The notes beneath the pieces were generated by a model. The model searched no databases and was not told the origin of the DNA. It was given only the letters and a program-made list of their open reading frames with translations. Shown here in pieces: positions 1 through 10,942 of a stretch of 64,000 nucleotides of DNA; positions within the stretch are counted from its first letter, which is position 1; every line of letters starts with the position of its first letter. Origin of the DNA: Prostheceraeus crozeri (Eukaryota; Platyhelminthes; Polycladida; Euryleptidae); the NCBI GenBank assembly GCA_907163375.1, contig CAJQUW010007770.1:1-64000 (forward strand), read 5' to 3'. Made by a program: the position numbers and the translations under genes.

Positions 1-2065
1 CTAACAAAAAATGTCCAGCCCATCTTCATTATTTCAAACAAGAAAGCTTCCGGAATTAGTTCGGTCTATTCACATTTCATTATACACATATATGTTAAGA
101 TGTAAAATGCAGTTTCTTAAAAGACAACAGTTTAGTTGAATACACTGCTGCTGCATGTATTTACAAATACAATTATGCCATGTGCTACCACTATGTACAT
201 GTATAGCACAGCAGTCCTTTACTCTCAAAAGCACCCAATGAATGAATTTTGAACATACCTATTTCTGCCTTCTAAAATTGGTCCCCGCGAACCCTCTCGT
301 GGGCCACTCCTTGTGTCCCGCTATCCCAACTTGGTTCCCACCACTGATTTAGGTTGTTGTTTTAGGAATAATTCAAACGAAGTCAAGTATAAACAATTTG
401 ATTCACCAAATGTTTGTATGTCGCTTTATCAAGGTGAATCAGAGCACTGAAAGAAGAAAGTCATCACATGCATCATACATCCGAAGCAATTTGAAATTCA
501 ATAGCTTCCTTAACAAGAGGACATAGATAGGAAATTACTGTTTCATCTGAGACTGTTTCATTTTGAAAAATGGCCATTATGAAAATGATATCAATACATA
601 GAAATGATATTCATATAAAAATGGAAAAAAATTATCAATGCTTCTGGTTGATCTCAGATTTAAGTTGGGAGACGTACGTGTCTCTGAAATTTCTCGTTTG
701 ATTGATGATTGGAAAAAGGATTTCAAAATAGCTGTTTCAGCATTGTCTTTAGTTGGTGAGATGTTATGAAAAAACGAAATGCTGATAAACAGCAATATTT
801 ATTTATAACAGTATATATGATAAGCAGCAATCTGCTACATGTAACCATAACTGTTTTAATAAAAATCAACTTTTCTAATGTTTTGTTATCGGTTTAAGCT
901 AGTAAACTAAGAATTTGTAAAAGGGGTGCACTGTACCTCGCTCAGGTGTCAGAGGGTGTGTAAAAGATCAGGTCTTAGGGGTTAAACAATAAATAACAAT
1001 AAACAATAACAAAAAACAATAAAAGTTGCTGAGTATATTTCATGCATGTGGCCATCTTTCTTTTGTGTGTCTAGGGGAACTGGCACTATGTCATCTTAAA
1101 CGTTAGTTTTGCATTTCAAGTCACCCATCTTATAAGTGTGGGAAATATTTGTTAAGATTATTGATATACTTCCGAAATTTCGCAACAAAAGTTTCACAGT
1201 GGAATCGTTTGTTAATTGAGCACGATGACCAAATGATCGATGCTTCAGACATCGGCGCAGCATGCATTTAACAGGAAGTAAATTAAAGTAGCATGTAGAG
1301 TTGCGATGTTTTAAATGTTTCGAATATAGTTAAAAAACAATGTTTTTCCCTGCAAAAGGCGTCTTTTAATTTTTCGATAATCGAATCCACTGTCGCAGTA
1401 TTTATGTGGAATTGCGGTGCTATGGCTGATTATCACCAGCATAACCATGGCAAGACTGAACTCATGAAGATAGCGTATAACAGCTGACTTTCTAAAGCTC
1501 TTTTTCTAAATTTCTATTTAATTCCGATTATGAAAGTGACGACGTTGAGTGGTTTCAGTGTTGTTGAATGTGCTGCGTGAGTAACGTGTGTTGAGCGAAT
1601 ATCCCTAATCATGAACAATTGTTTTTACTGTAATTTCTATCCATCCAATTATGTTGTTTTGTCAATCTTCTATTATTTTACGACATACCAGTAATATATT
1701 TTTCAATTGACACTTTGTATTTTCTATCATTATCTCAATAATAATTTATTATTTGTTTCTTTTCACTTTTCTTACATCTCTCTTAATGTGGCTAAATTGT
1801 CTATTTCTTCAAAGTTGAACCTGTGTATTAAAATGAATTAAAGAAGAAATGACAAGCATTCTGAAATAAATAATAAAATGCCACTTTCAGTGATAGTCAA
1901 GCTTAAATGCTATTATTGAGCATTCTAACTAGAAACATTCTCAAATCAAAAAAGTCCTTCTCATATATTATGTTATTTTTGTTCACCAAGTCTTTTAGGG
2001 ACGATATTAAATAAATTCACATTTACTACTACCGCAATTCTCGTCAAATACACTCGTCATGAGTA
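1..2065. other. A+T-rich stretch with no supported gene
   Basis: I see no convincing gene here. The short open frames have no recognisable motif. An A-rich simple repeat built on AACAATA lies at about 985-1022. Around 270-347 there is a G+C-richer patch whose reverse complement begins CAGTGGTGGGAACC, which resembles a hAT transposon end, but I find no partner end nearby. Confidence 0.5.
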
Positions 2066-2067
2066 TA

Positions 2068-2672
2068 CAGTCATGGAAAAAATATAGTGCCCGGTGAAAA
2101 AATGAAAACTCAAGACTTGTTCCTGTGTCACTTTCACATACCTAATATTACTCCGATAAATGAACATCATTATAGTGATAAAAGTACAATATTAACAACA
2201 TGAAAATCTTGTGATGCCCCCGTCAGCACGTGTGAGTTCTTCCACGCGATCAGTCATAGAATAAATTAGGGATTTCCGATAACTTCGTAGGCTACTTTCA
2301 TGAGTTCTCTCCAAATTTCTTCACTCATATATTTTTGGTTTTGAAAATAATGCATGAGTCCTTTATGCATAAATTTGATCTTTCATAAACTCAGTTAAGT
2401 CGGCACCGCGCGAAGCTATAGCTAACAGCGATCTAGAATGAAATGAACGAAGTGACACTTCCGAACCATTTTATTAACATCATGTTGGCTTCTTTGTGCA
2501 ATGTTAACTCAAATCAGCAGATATCTATGGACTGTCCGCAGTATCAGCATGATCGCATTCGTTCGTTTAGATCATAATAGAACACCATCGAATGTTGATT
2601 TGTGGCTATTAACATCGATTGCTGCCAACAATATGTTGCAACTTATCGGGTACTATATTTTTTCCATGACTG
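2068..2672. mobile_element. Non-autonomous Tc1-like element, 605 bp, TA target duplication
   Basis: The ends are inverted repeats: the left begins CAGTCATGGAAAAAATATAG and the right ends with the complementary TTTTTTCCATGACTG. TA dinucleotides flank both ends (2066-2067 and 2673-2674), as expected for the Tc1/mariner superfamily. The interior retains a decayed 3' end of a transposase gene on the minus strand, listed separately, so this is a deleted relic of an autonomous element rather than an anonymous MITE. Confidence 0.85.
2192..2345 (-). pseudogene. C-terminal remnant of a Tc1/IS630-type transposase
   Basis: Read on the minus strand, the segment gives YMSEEIWRELMKVAYEVI and, after a frameshift, LIYSMTDRVEELTRADGG followed by ITRF. 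The pattern of a helix, then SM-x-x-RV-x-x-L, then GG-x-T-(R/K)-(Y/F) at the very end is the usual C-terminus of DDE_3-type (Tc1/IS630) transposases. The catalytic core is missing. It lies inside the 605-bp Tc1-like element with matching ends, so it is very likely that element's own former transposase. Confidence 0.7.
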
Positions 2673-2757
2673 TATAAAACAGAAAGCACATACAAACATA
2701 ATAAAAATATATTTAGAACATGTTTAAAATATGACAAAAAAACTTTGCAATTACCAT

Positions 2758-2948
2758 GCGACTTGAAAAATGCTTGCCTGAGAGAGCCTTCATGGTCGTT
2801 GCCAATCGTTGGAGGTAGCTATCCTCGATTAAAGTAGTGTGTTTTTAATATTGCATCTCAGTAGTGTCTGATATTAGAATTAGTATTACCTAACTATTCG
2901 CAACGACCATGAAAGCAGGCTTAAGTAACTCCGCATTTTTCAAGTCGC
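2758..2948. mobile_element. Foldback MITE, about 191 bp
   Basis: The two ends are inverted copies of GCGACTTGAAAAATGC. Further in, TTCATGGTCGTTGC on the left has its complement GCAACGACCATGAA on the right, so the whole piece can fold into one interrupted hairpin. There is no coding potential. The family cannot be assigned because I do not see a clear target duplication. Confidence 0.7.
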
Positions 2949-3075
2949 TTACTTGTTTTGCTACGTCAATTTAATTTCTGTTGTACATGGTTGACAATTT
3001 CTTCCACCGAATTTCGGAAGAAATTCAGGAAGTGTTGAAATCTGTCTTGTATTATAATATGTTTGAGATTTCTTC

Positions 3076-3180
3076 AGGATGTCCGCGCACCCTGGAAAGC
3101 CTTGAAAACTCCTGGAAAATGAAATTTTACCATGGAAAATTCCTGGAAATTTTGAGACTAATTAAAACACTAATTGCTAG
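3076..3180 (+). repeat. TGTCCGCG / CCTGGAAA-type transposon end
   Basis: The segment begins AGGATGTCCGCG and continues with degenerate repeats of the CCTGGAAAA motif. This end type is widespread in invertebrate genomes and belongs to non-autonomous DNA transposons. A matching AAGGTGTCCGCG end on the opposite strand lies at 6898-6909, so the two may bound one 3.8-kb element. Confidence 0.5.
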
Positions 3181-3352
3181 TTGAAGTCACACTCCAGTGT
3201 TTTCTATTTTTCCAGATTTTTCATATCTCTACTTATTTGTTACAAACATAGCCTTCATTCTCGTACAATCTTTTTGTTTTTAGAATATTTCAGTGACTGG
3301 AATCTCCTATCATAACGTATACAACATGAATGAGACCGAACTGCGTGGTATG

Positions 3353-5868
3353 GCTACAGTCTGTTGAATTCAAGTTTCCATTCATTGAATTCAAGATTCG
3401 ATAACTATGATTCAACTTTCCATGATGATAGATTCAAGATTCCATATCATGGATTCAAGTTTCCATGATTTTTTTATCAAATTGGTTCACACAATTCTTC
3501 ACATAATTTTCATTTCTATGAATATATGCGGATGACTTGGATCTCTATAGAACTTCAAAATTTGAAATTTAAGAATTATGTGCGAATAAATTGATAAATA
3601 GACATTTGATTCACTGAGTTACAGTTATCATCGAATATAAAAATACAAAATGAAGAGAGGCTACAGCAAAATATCAAATCATGACAAGGAGAGATTATTG
3701 AGAACCTACCTCCATGATCGCAATAATTTTAAGACTTTTTGCGACACAATGGGAATCAAGTATAACTCTGGTCATCGAACAGTTATGAGAGCATTAGAGC
3801 AGGAGACCCATCTCGTTTCACCTAAGAACTGTCGGGAGGTAAACGCTATCACAAGATAGAAAACGAGCACATTGATAGATAAGCTTGAGGATGATCCGCT
3901 GCTGGATCTGAACGACCTGAAATCAATTTTATCTGAAGCCAGAAACATCGAAGAAGATAAGTCAACGATCTCGCTGCATCTCAAAAATCGCTCCATTTCA
4001 TACAAAAAGTGCTACTCGCAGCCAACAACAAGCGACACTATTTTCACGAAAGAAAAGCGCTTTGAGTATGCTCAACGCTACATGAGAGACATCTCCAATG
4101 TGGACAAATGCATTTGGGTCGACGAAACTAATATTAGTGTTTGGAGTCACTGCAGTCGAGGAAGAGCTGCAGTTGGAAACAAGGCTGTAATAAAAAGGAC
4201 AGCGAGCAAAGGTGCAAACCTGAACATGATAATGGCCGTCTCTCATAATGGCATTGTCCATCACACTATGAAACTCGGGTCATACAAGAAACATGATTAT
4301 CAGACCTTCATTGCAGAGTGTTGCATGAAGCAGGGCAATCCATTATTGAGAGTTTCTTTCATCATGGACAATGCATCTATTCATAATGAACCAGATTTGT
4401 TCATTGATAGATCCGTGTTCCCAAACATGAGCACTCATAAATTGAGTCCATACAGTCCACAATTGAATCCAATTGAAGAGTCTTTTTCAGTCATCAAGCA
4501 TCACGCAAAGAAGTTCCTGAACACAAGCCGCGACAGACTCCTAAACAAGCCAGAATCAGTAACTTGGGCATGTCACAAGGAATCTGTCTTGACAGATGCT
4601 ATGAATCATGGTCTGAGCCACTTGACAGCTGATGTCATTCAGAGTCAAATAACGCATATGAACAAGTTTCTTTTAAAAGCCATCAATCGTGAAAACTTCT
4701 TCTTGTGATTTCTGGCAGTGTTCCATAGTACCGCACAATTGCATGTTTATGTTCTGCATTACATAGCATGTACTTTCATGAATTGTTTTATAGACACAAG
4801 AATCATCGCATGGAAAGATGAAAAAAGGAACTGCATGGGTCAGAAACAAATTTAGCAAAAATATAGCAATTAGTGCAAATTATAATCAAATAAATAATTA
4901 TTTTACAAATTGTTTGAAAAAAGTAGCTGACATGTAATTATCGCAAATTAGTATAGAATCAATTAGCAACAAGTCAATAGTCAACACTCATTCAAATATT
5001 AAACGCTTACAATATTCAAATATACTGTTATAAAATACTTGAAAGACATTTGCACACATGTGCCACTGGGATGGGCCATGGAGCTATAAACCTGAGGTTA
5101 ATATACCTTGAATCAAAAATTGACGAATCTCCCACTAAATTGACATCCCAAGACTGTGTCCATTCTTCCCAGCCGTCTTGAACGGGTAAAGTCTAAATCC
5201 TGGAACTTGACCTTCTTGTGATTTTTTTGCTTGTGTTTTCTGTTTGCTGTATTATACTTGAATTTGATAAGATTATACATATGATAATACAGCAGTCTGC
5301 TCTGGGCTTCATATGACATGAAACTGCGAATATAATTAATGAAATAAAATATGTATAATCAAAATTTAAAAATGACATTCATCTTTTTGCTATACAGTGG
5401 TATGAAGATGAAAAGTAGCAGCAAATTGACAATTTCTGAATTCAAAGTTAAAACCACTGAAGTCAAAGTTAGAAGTTCTGAGATCAAAATCCAAAAATCT
5501 TAAGGCTAAGTTAGAAGTTCAGAAAATGAAGTTAAAACTTCTGAAATCAAACTTGAAAAAGGTGTAGACACTGCATCGGAATTCGCGCGCGAAGATGATT
5601 TTTTGACAATATGTTAATTTTGAAGTTCTATAGAGATCCAAGTCATCCGCATATATTCATAGAAATGAAAATTATGTGAAGAATTGTGTGAACCAATTTG
5701 ATAAAAAAAATCATGGAAACTTGAATCCATGATATGGAATCTTGAATCTATCATCATGGAAAGTTGAATCATAGTTATCGAAACATGAATCTGTTTTATC
5801 GAAAGTTGAACATTGGATATCGAATCTTGAATTCAATGAATGGAAACTTGAATTCAACAGACTGTAGC
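3353..5868 (+). mobile_element. Tc1/IS630-like DNA transposon with long TIRs, 2.5 kb
   Basis: The left arm (3353 to about 3557) and right arm (about 5622-5868) are inverted copies starting GCTACAGTCTGTTGAATTCA. They contain short internal repeats of the GATTCAAGTTTCCA type that could be transposase binding sites. The right arm carries about 41 bp of extra subrepeat that the left arm lacks. A TA follows the right end (5869-5870); the corresponding left dinucleotide is TG, one transition away. The interior carries one transposase gene with a single nonsense codon. Between the gene and the right arm (about 5400-5560) are A-rich degenerate repeats. Confidence 0.85.
3650..4708 (+). pseudogene. Tc1/IS630-like DDE transposase, one in-frame stop
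   Basis: The gene encodes a cut-and-paste transposase of about 352 residues. The N-terminal 69 residues look like a helix-turn-helix DNA-binding region. A TAG at 3857-3859 interrupts the frame, which then continues unshifted; the next Met is at 3872. In the downstream part (numbered from that Met) the catalytic triad is visible: D84 in IWVDETN, D166 in IMDNASIH, and E202 in SPQLNPIEE, with 35 residues between the last two (DD35E spacing). The fold and the PYSPQLNPIEE motif place it in the Tc1/mariner-IS630 superfamily. It lies centrally between the long TIRs of its own element. Apart from the one stop I see no damage, so inactivation is recent, or the copy is rescued by readthrough or an intron I cannot recognise. 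Confidence 0.85.
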
Positions 5869-5876
5869 TATGAACT

Positions 5877-6060
5877 GTTGTCGAACTCCTAATCGTTGTA
5901 CAGTATGATGAATTAGTAGCTGTAAATTCCTTCACAAACGCTTCGCGGTATGGGGAACTAGGAGCCGTAAACTCCTTCATTAACGTCGTGTGGAATGGTG
6001 GACTCTGAGTTGTAGACTCCCTCATTAACGTCGTGTGGTATGGGGAACTAGGACTCGTAA
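5877..6060. repeat. 45-bp tandem minisatellite, about four units
   Basis: Equivalent points recur at 5921, 5966, 6011 and 6056, a period of exactly 45 bp, with a more diverged unit before 5921. The conserved core reads TTCATTAACGTCGTGTGG. Because 45 is divisible by three, the minus strand stays open across the units and gives a repeated 15-residue block of the KEFTAPSSPY type. The array starts about 8 bp outside the right TIR of the adjacent Tc1-like element. Confidence 0.8.
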
Positions 6061-6890
6061 TATAGGATTAATGCTATTGCACACTTGATTGCCGTGTGGC
6101 AGAATCTACTGACGCAAAATGGTGCTGAACATATAAACTTCATTTAGGCACCAGGTTTGTTCCGAATGATCCGAAGCTAATATCGAATATTTTCAAACAC
6201 ATTTCAAGTAGGTTTTCAATATGCAGACACATTATTCCCGACACGTCGTGTGCCGATGAGCTTTCCTCGGTCAATTCTTCTCCGTGTCATTCTCCTAAGC
6301 TGATTGTGATTACTCTCATACATATGCAGCACATCAACCATTATGTTCCTCTTTCTGGCTCTTGGTCTTCCACCTTCCACAGATTCACGCAGCAATGCTT
6401 CAGTTCAAATGATCTTATCTGAATGACAACGCTCTGACGTTCACCTTGCTGCATTTCATTATAGAGTGGACTTTACAGATATTCCATTAATTTTACATTT
6501 CATTGTTAAGTCCTATATTTTTCGTTATTTATTATACTCTTTTTCTATTTTGTTCTCCGCAAGCGTTTAATACGATCGATTGTATTTTCATTTTTTTCTA
6601 GAAATATAATGTGGCCGTCTGATGCATATATTGGTATTTTTTATTTGGAATCACTTGCGCCTTAAAAATTCAACCAATTTCACGCCACTTTTCAAATTTT
6701 TTTCGTCAATTATATTAATTTTATGGTGTGTAAGCTCCTTAGCCACAGAACTTTGGGTAGATTTTTCCCGGAATTTTTCCTCTAAATTTGACGCGCGTAT
6801 TTGAGTAAAATTTCCTAGCAGAAAGTCTGGAAATTTTCGTTCGAATTTGACCCCTGATTTTTGGTAAATTTCCCTGGAAAACCTGGAAAA
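6061..6890. other. Intergenic stretch without supported gene
   Basis: No coding region or RNA gene is convincing. From about 6770 the sequence becomes rich in GAATTTTTCC- and CCTGGAAA-type motifs that lead into the transposon end at 6898-6909. Confidence 0.5.
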
Positions 6891-6911
6891 TGAATTTCGC
6901 GGACACCTTGT
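6891..6911 (-). repeat. TGTCCGCG-type transposon end, opposite orientation
   Basis: On the minus strand this reads AAGGTGTCCGCG, matching the end at 3076-3087 with one substitution. CCTGGAAAACCTGGAAAA lies just inside it. It is either the right end of one large element or an independent inverted copy. Confidence 0.45.
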
Positions 6912-8310
6912 TTCTTTGTCGCTTGTGCACGATTACTCTTTCACTCTTAATGTTTCCTTTTATGTGATTTAAGAGAAAAATGTTATTTTCATGTTTGAAA
7001 TGGAATTTCATGACGAAATTTCCCATTTTTCGATGTGCATTTAATTGACATCTCTATTGCACAGGTGTCCGACTTATAAATTAGCATTGCATTTTATGGA
7101 ATTGCTATGAATACAGCTAAGCTTGAAAAGAAAGTAGATAGCTTTTCTCAAAGCTGATGGGAACTCCAAAAATACATCACGGTCAAAGTGAGATGCTCAA
7201 ATCATATGTTCTTATTCAACTGTGAAGAATTTGAATGTTGAAGATATCTGCTATGATGCTATCCTTATGAGATCTTCGGTTGACTCTAACTTAGTGCAGG
7301 CCTATTATAAAAATCGTCATGAAAATGTTGAAAATGGCTTTGTCCGTGCAGGTTGAGATGTAGATTTTCTTGAGTGTGAGTTTCTTTTCAATGCAGATTC
7401 AGCCACTCCCAACAACTTGAAATCGGAAGATAACTTCATATGGTAACTTGAAATTTACTTGAATTTATTTTTCGGTACTTCTGGGTTATCTCCTCCCACG
7501 TTTTCAAATTTGTCTAAAATCCGCAGAAATGAATCAATCGTTACAAAACTTTTAGTACATGTAAGTGAGGATATTCTCTACATATGACAAAATTTGGACA
7601 AATCGGACAAGTACTTTTTGAATTAGGAGCGATAACTTGAAGTGCAGCGATGCCGGCAGCTTGATCTGACTTCTTATGACTTCACCGTCGGAGCAGAAAG
7701 CACTTGAGGCCAACAAAGTCATTTCCCGACAACTCGTGAAGTGACCAGGCCACATCCCTTATTATGCTTGGATTAATGAAAGTGTGGCAAGGTAGTGGAA
7801 AGATTCAATTGTGGGAAGATTTCAAACAACAGTGGATGAGACGAGGAGGGAGAGAGAACAATGCACACACGAGTAACAATAATGCGTCGAACAGACGAAG
7901 TCATATCAAGCCGTTGATATCGCTACACTTCACGTGATCGTCTCTCATGCAAAAAGTACTTGTCTGATCTGCATAAAATTTCGTATGTGGGTAGAAAATA
8001 TGCTTAATTACGTCTACCTGAAGTTTGGTGACGATTGATGCATTTTTGCAGACAAATTTGAAAACTTGGGTGTTGAGAGACAACCCATGAGTACCCTTTT
8101 TCCATTCTCGTACTTGGGTTACTTGTGCGGTATTATCCTTATAACAAGTTTGTAAATAAATTATAATATGCGCAGCTTATGCTGGAATGATTTCAATCGT
8201 TGAATCAATTAGGAATTACTCCGTTTTATCGGAAGTTCGATAGCGAACCCTAGAAATCACATGTCGAGAATCACATTTGCCCTACATTGAACGTTTTCTT
8301 CATCTTCCAG
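6912..8310. other. Intergenic or intronic DNA before the zinc-finger exon
   Basis: I see no independent gene. Because the zinc-finger exon begins at a splice acceptor at 8310/8311, some or all of this stretch should be intron of that gene. The last 20 bases before the exon form a pyrimidine-rich tract ending CATCTTCCAG. Confidence 0.5.
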
Positions 8311-9251
8311 GCAGTGAACCAAGTGGATCCAGTGTTTCATCAGTCGGTGATGCATCGAGCGGTAACAGTATGTCGAATGTCAGTCATTCCTCAAGAGTTC
8401 CTCAAGCTCACACCTCTTCCGCACCTTCTGCCAACCAACAGAATCTATCACGACAGCATCATCAGCCGAACTCTGCCTCAGCTGCCAAAAGGACTAGCAG
8501 TGCCAGCGGTGTGACCGGTGCAACGGCCTCTGCTGCACCGTCGACAAACGCAGTCACCGCCCCTACCGGTGCCAGTATGGCTGATCCGGGGGGTTTGTGT
8601 GCTCCTGGAGCCGAGCGACCATTCGTGTGTGAGACGTGTAACAAAGGTTTCACAAAGGAACATCATCTTAAGACTCACAAACGCATACATACCGGAGAGA
8701 GGCCGTATGGATGTGACGTTTGTGGGAAGGCCTTCTCCAAAGCTTATCACTTGAAACGTCACAAGTCCATTCATACAGGAGAACGGCCGTTCGTCTGTGA
8801 GGAATGCGGAAAGGCGTTCTCAGAGGCTTATTATCTCAAACGGCATCGGAGTATTCACTCCGGGGAGCGTCCACATGCATGTGAATCGTGTGGGAAATCA
8901 TTCTCCAAAGCTTATTACTTAAAGCGTCATCAGACGATCCATACTGGTGAACGACGTCAATTTTACAACATGTGGAGCAAAGGAGGACAGCCTACTCAAG
9001 CTCCAGGGCCTGGTGCACCCAGTGCAAGTGCTACTGCTACAGCTGCGGCTATTGCCGCAGTTGGAGTCACCCCGCCGACTGCTGTTGGTGTGCCTAGTGA
9101 TCCCGGGGCTTCAAATAGCAGCCCTGTTGGTCGCAAACCTCCTCCCCCACCTGCCCCGGTCCCTCAACCGCCTCAACAAAACCTCCAAATCCCAGCCACC
9201 CCCGCCGCCCCCTTGAATAGGGCTTCCAACGACCCAGCTCGTCCAGTGTGA
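8311..9251 (+). CDS. C2H2 zinc-finger protein, last coding exon
   Basis: This is a probable sequence-specific DNA-binding nuclear protein. The open frame extends upstream to an ATG at 8277, but a strong acceptor (TTTTCTTCATCTTCCAG, then GCAGTGAACC) indicates that this is an exon starting at 8311 with two bases of a split codon. The exon begins with about 100 residues of Ser/Ala/Thr-rich low complexity. Four tandem C2H2 fingers follow (nt 8622-8942), each of form C-x2-C-x12-H-x3-H and joined by TGERP or SGERP linkers. A Pro/Ala-rich tail with runs such as PPPPPAPVPQPP ends at TGA 9249-9251. The helices are unusually alike: KEHHLKT, KAYHLKR, EAYYLKR and KAYYLKR. Upstream exons are outside what I can recognise and orthology is not assignable. 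The exon is richer in G+C than its surroundings, as expected for a host coding exon. Confidence 0.85.
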
Positions 9252-10942
9252 AATGTCTCGATCTGATTCTCTCTATGCAAATATCATGGAATTGGATTGA
9301 CCGCCGGCGGCATTACGCAGCTCTATGTCGGAGCGCGCGCCGATGTTCTGAAATCAATTTCTATGACTGTTGAATGCTTCTTCCAGCCCGGCCTTCGACT
9401 GAAGCAGATGACTGTAGCCGCACCATTCCTAAATCTTCTTTTTTGCTGCCTTGAAAGCAAGTTCATTATGTTGTGTATGTGGCGAGGCGCTTCATTCTTG
9501 CCCCCAAATCCACACTCATATCTGCTGCCACTTGTGCACAATAATGGATGACTCAGAAGGGAAGAGAAATGGCGTTGGTGTTGTTCACTCTGACTGCTCG
9601 TGTGGAGGCATTGGATGACTATCCAGCTGAGGTTGCTGCCTCAGGTTTGTTTTATAAAAGAGTAGATCAATATTTGTGTTGTCATTTGTTTCTTCCATGT
9701 CCTCCTTGATGTGTATGCACCGATGTTAGATAAAAGAGTTCCATAAGAAATTGAAGAAAGCAATCTGTGACTATTCAACAGCAATCTTAGTGATTTTTGT
9801 GATGTAGATTGAATTGAAATTGACGTGTATATCCGTCAGTTATATTGTAGGGTTTCATAGCTGTGCGCTTATGCGATGAAGACTGCATCTAAACGACAGC
9901 TCTCCAACTGCTGATCGGATGGACTTCAATATCTTATGGAACGGGTCCAAATTGTGAAGGATCCGCTGGCGGGCATGAAGGCAACGAAATACTCGGTACA
10001 CAATCCCTTTCCTTGATATCTTAAACTCCGCAACTGTAGAATACCTGGAAAGTGATCTACTTGAAATCACAACTGCTAGCAAGCAAGTCCTTTTTTGAGT
10101 TTCCCACCAGCATGTTCTCATCTTTTCAACTGTTGATAGACAAGTCCTTTATATATTGCTATTGTACATCATCTATGATAGACGCTTGATGCTTGAGCTA
10201 CGTGTAGCTGTGTCAATTCCTTTCTCCGACTACTGTTTTTGTCTGAATTGTGAATTGATTGATGCATATTGAAGAAATTATGCCCCTCTCATCTGACAGT
10301 GGCCTTGGTAGGCCACTTTGCAACACAACTATGCTTATTCGTTTCAACATTATTATTCACATAACTACGATTCTGCATATTTTTATTGTCAATTCTTAAA
10401 ACAGTTCTTTTGCAAAATCTCTTCAAAAAATTGTGTTATTTTACATTGGATCTGATGTTTTGGTTTTCCGAACAAACGTTGGGAGTCAGGATTTGTGAGT
10501 GATAAGTGATTATTAGAGAGTAGGTTCAGCGTAAACGACGGCTGCAGCTTAATGATTTTTGCATTTGTCGATTACCATCAGTTTGATTTGGAACAAGAAG
10601 TTATGATTCGATAGTCAATGTGTCACTCATAGAGCGGTTTCATTTTAAGCGCTACTTTTACAATTTTCTCCACATAACTACATGTAGCATGTAATTTTAC
10701 TTATAGCCTATAATATGATGGTTAAAAATCATTTCGAGAAAAAGTAAGATATTCATGATATGACATTGAAACCGAAGATACTGCTTCTGCGAAATTCAAA
10801 GCAAACAACGGAATTGAAAAATGTGATGTCCTCAGTATTTAATAAAAATAAAGAGACATTTCTACGACCGTACGTAGCGTAGGCTATACCCAATATTTCT
10901 GCTTAGCCTTCATCAAGGGATATAGAAAAAGGGAAATTGTAT
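9252..10942 (+). other. Probable 3' UTR and flank of the zinc-finger gene
   Basis: No further coding is convincing. The G+C content stays above background for about 400 bp after the stop, as in a UTR. The first AATAAA I notice is at 10841-10846, which would make a long 3' UTR. A GTTTGT after CTGCCTCAG near 9646 could be a cryptic donor. Confidence 0.35.

Noticed and set aside
3076-6909. A single 3.8-kb transposon bounded by TGTCCGCG ends
   Set aside because: The interiors next to the two ends are not proper inverted copies (CCTGGAAA reads inward on the left but outward on the right) and no target duplication is seen; kept as two separate ends.
8277-8310. ATG at 8277 as start of the zinc-finger protein
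   Set aside because: The 33 bases from that ATG form the pyrimidine tract and AG of a splice acceptor; the protein more likely begins in an upstream exon.
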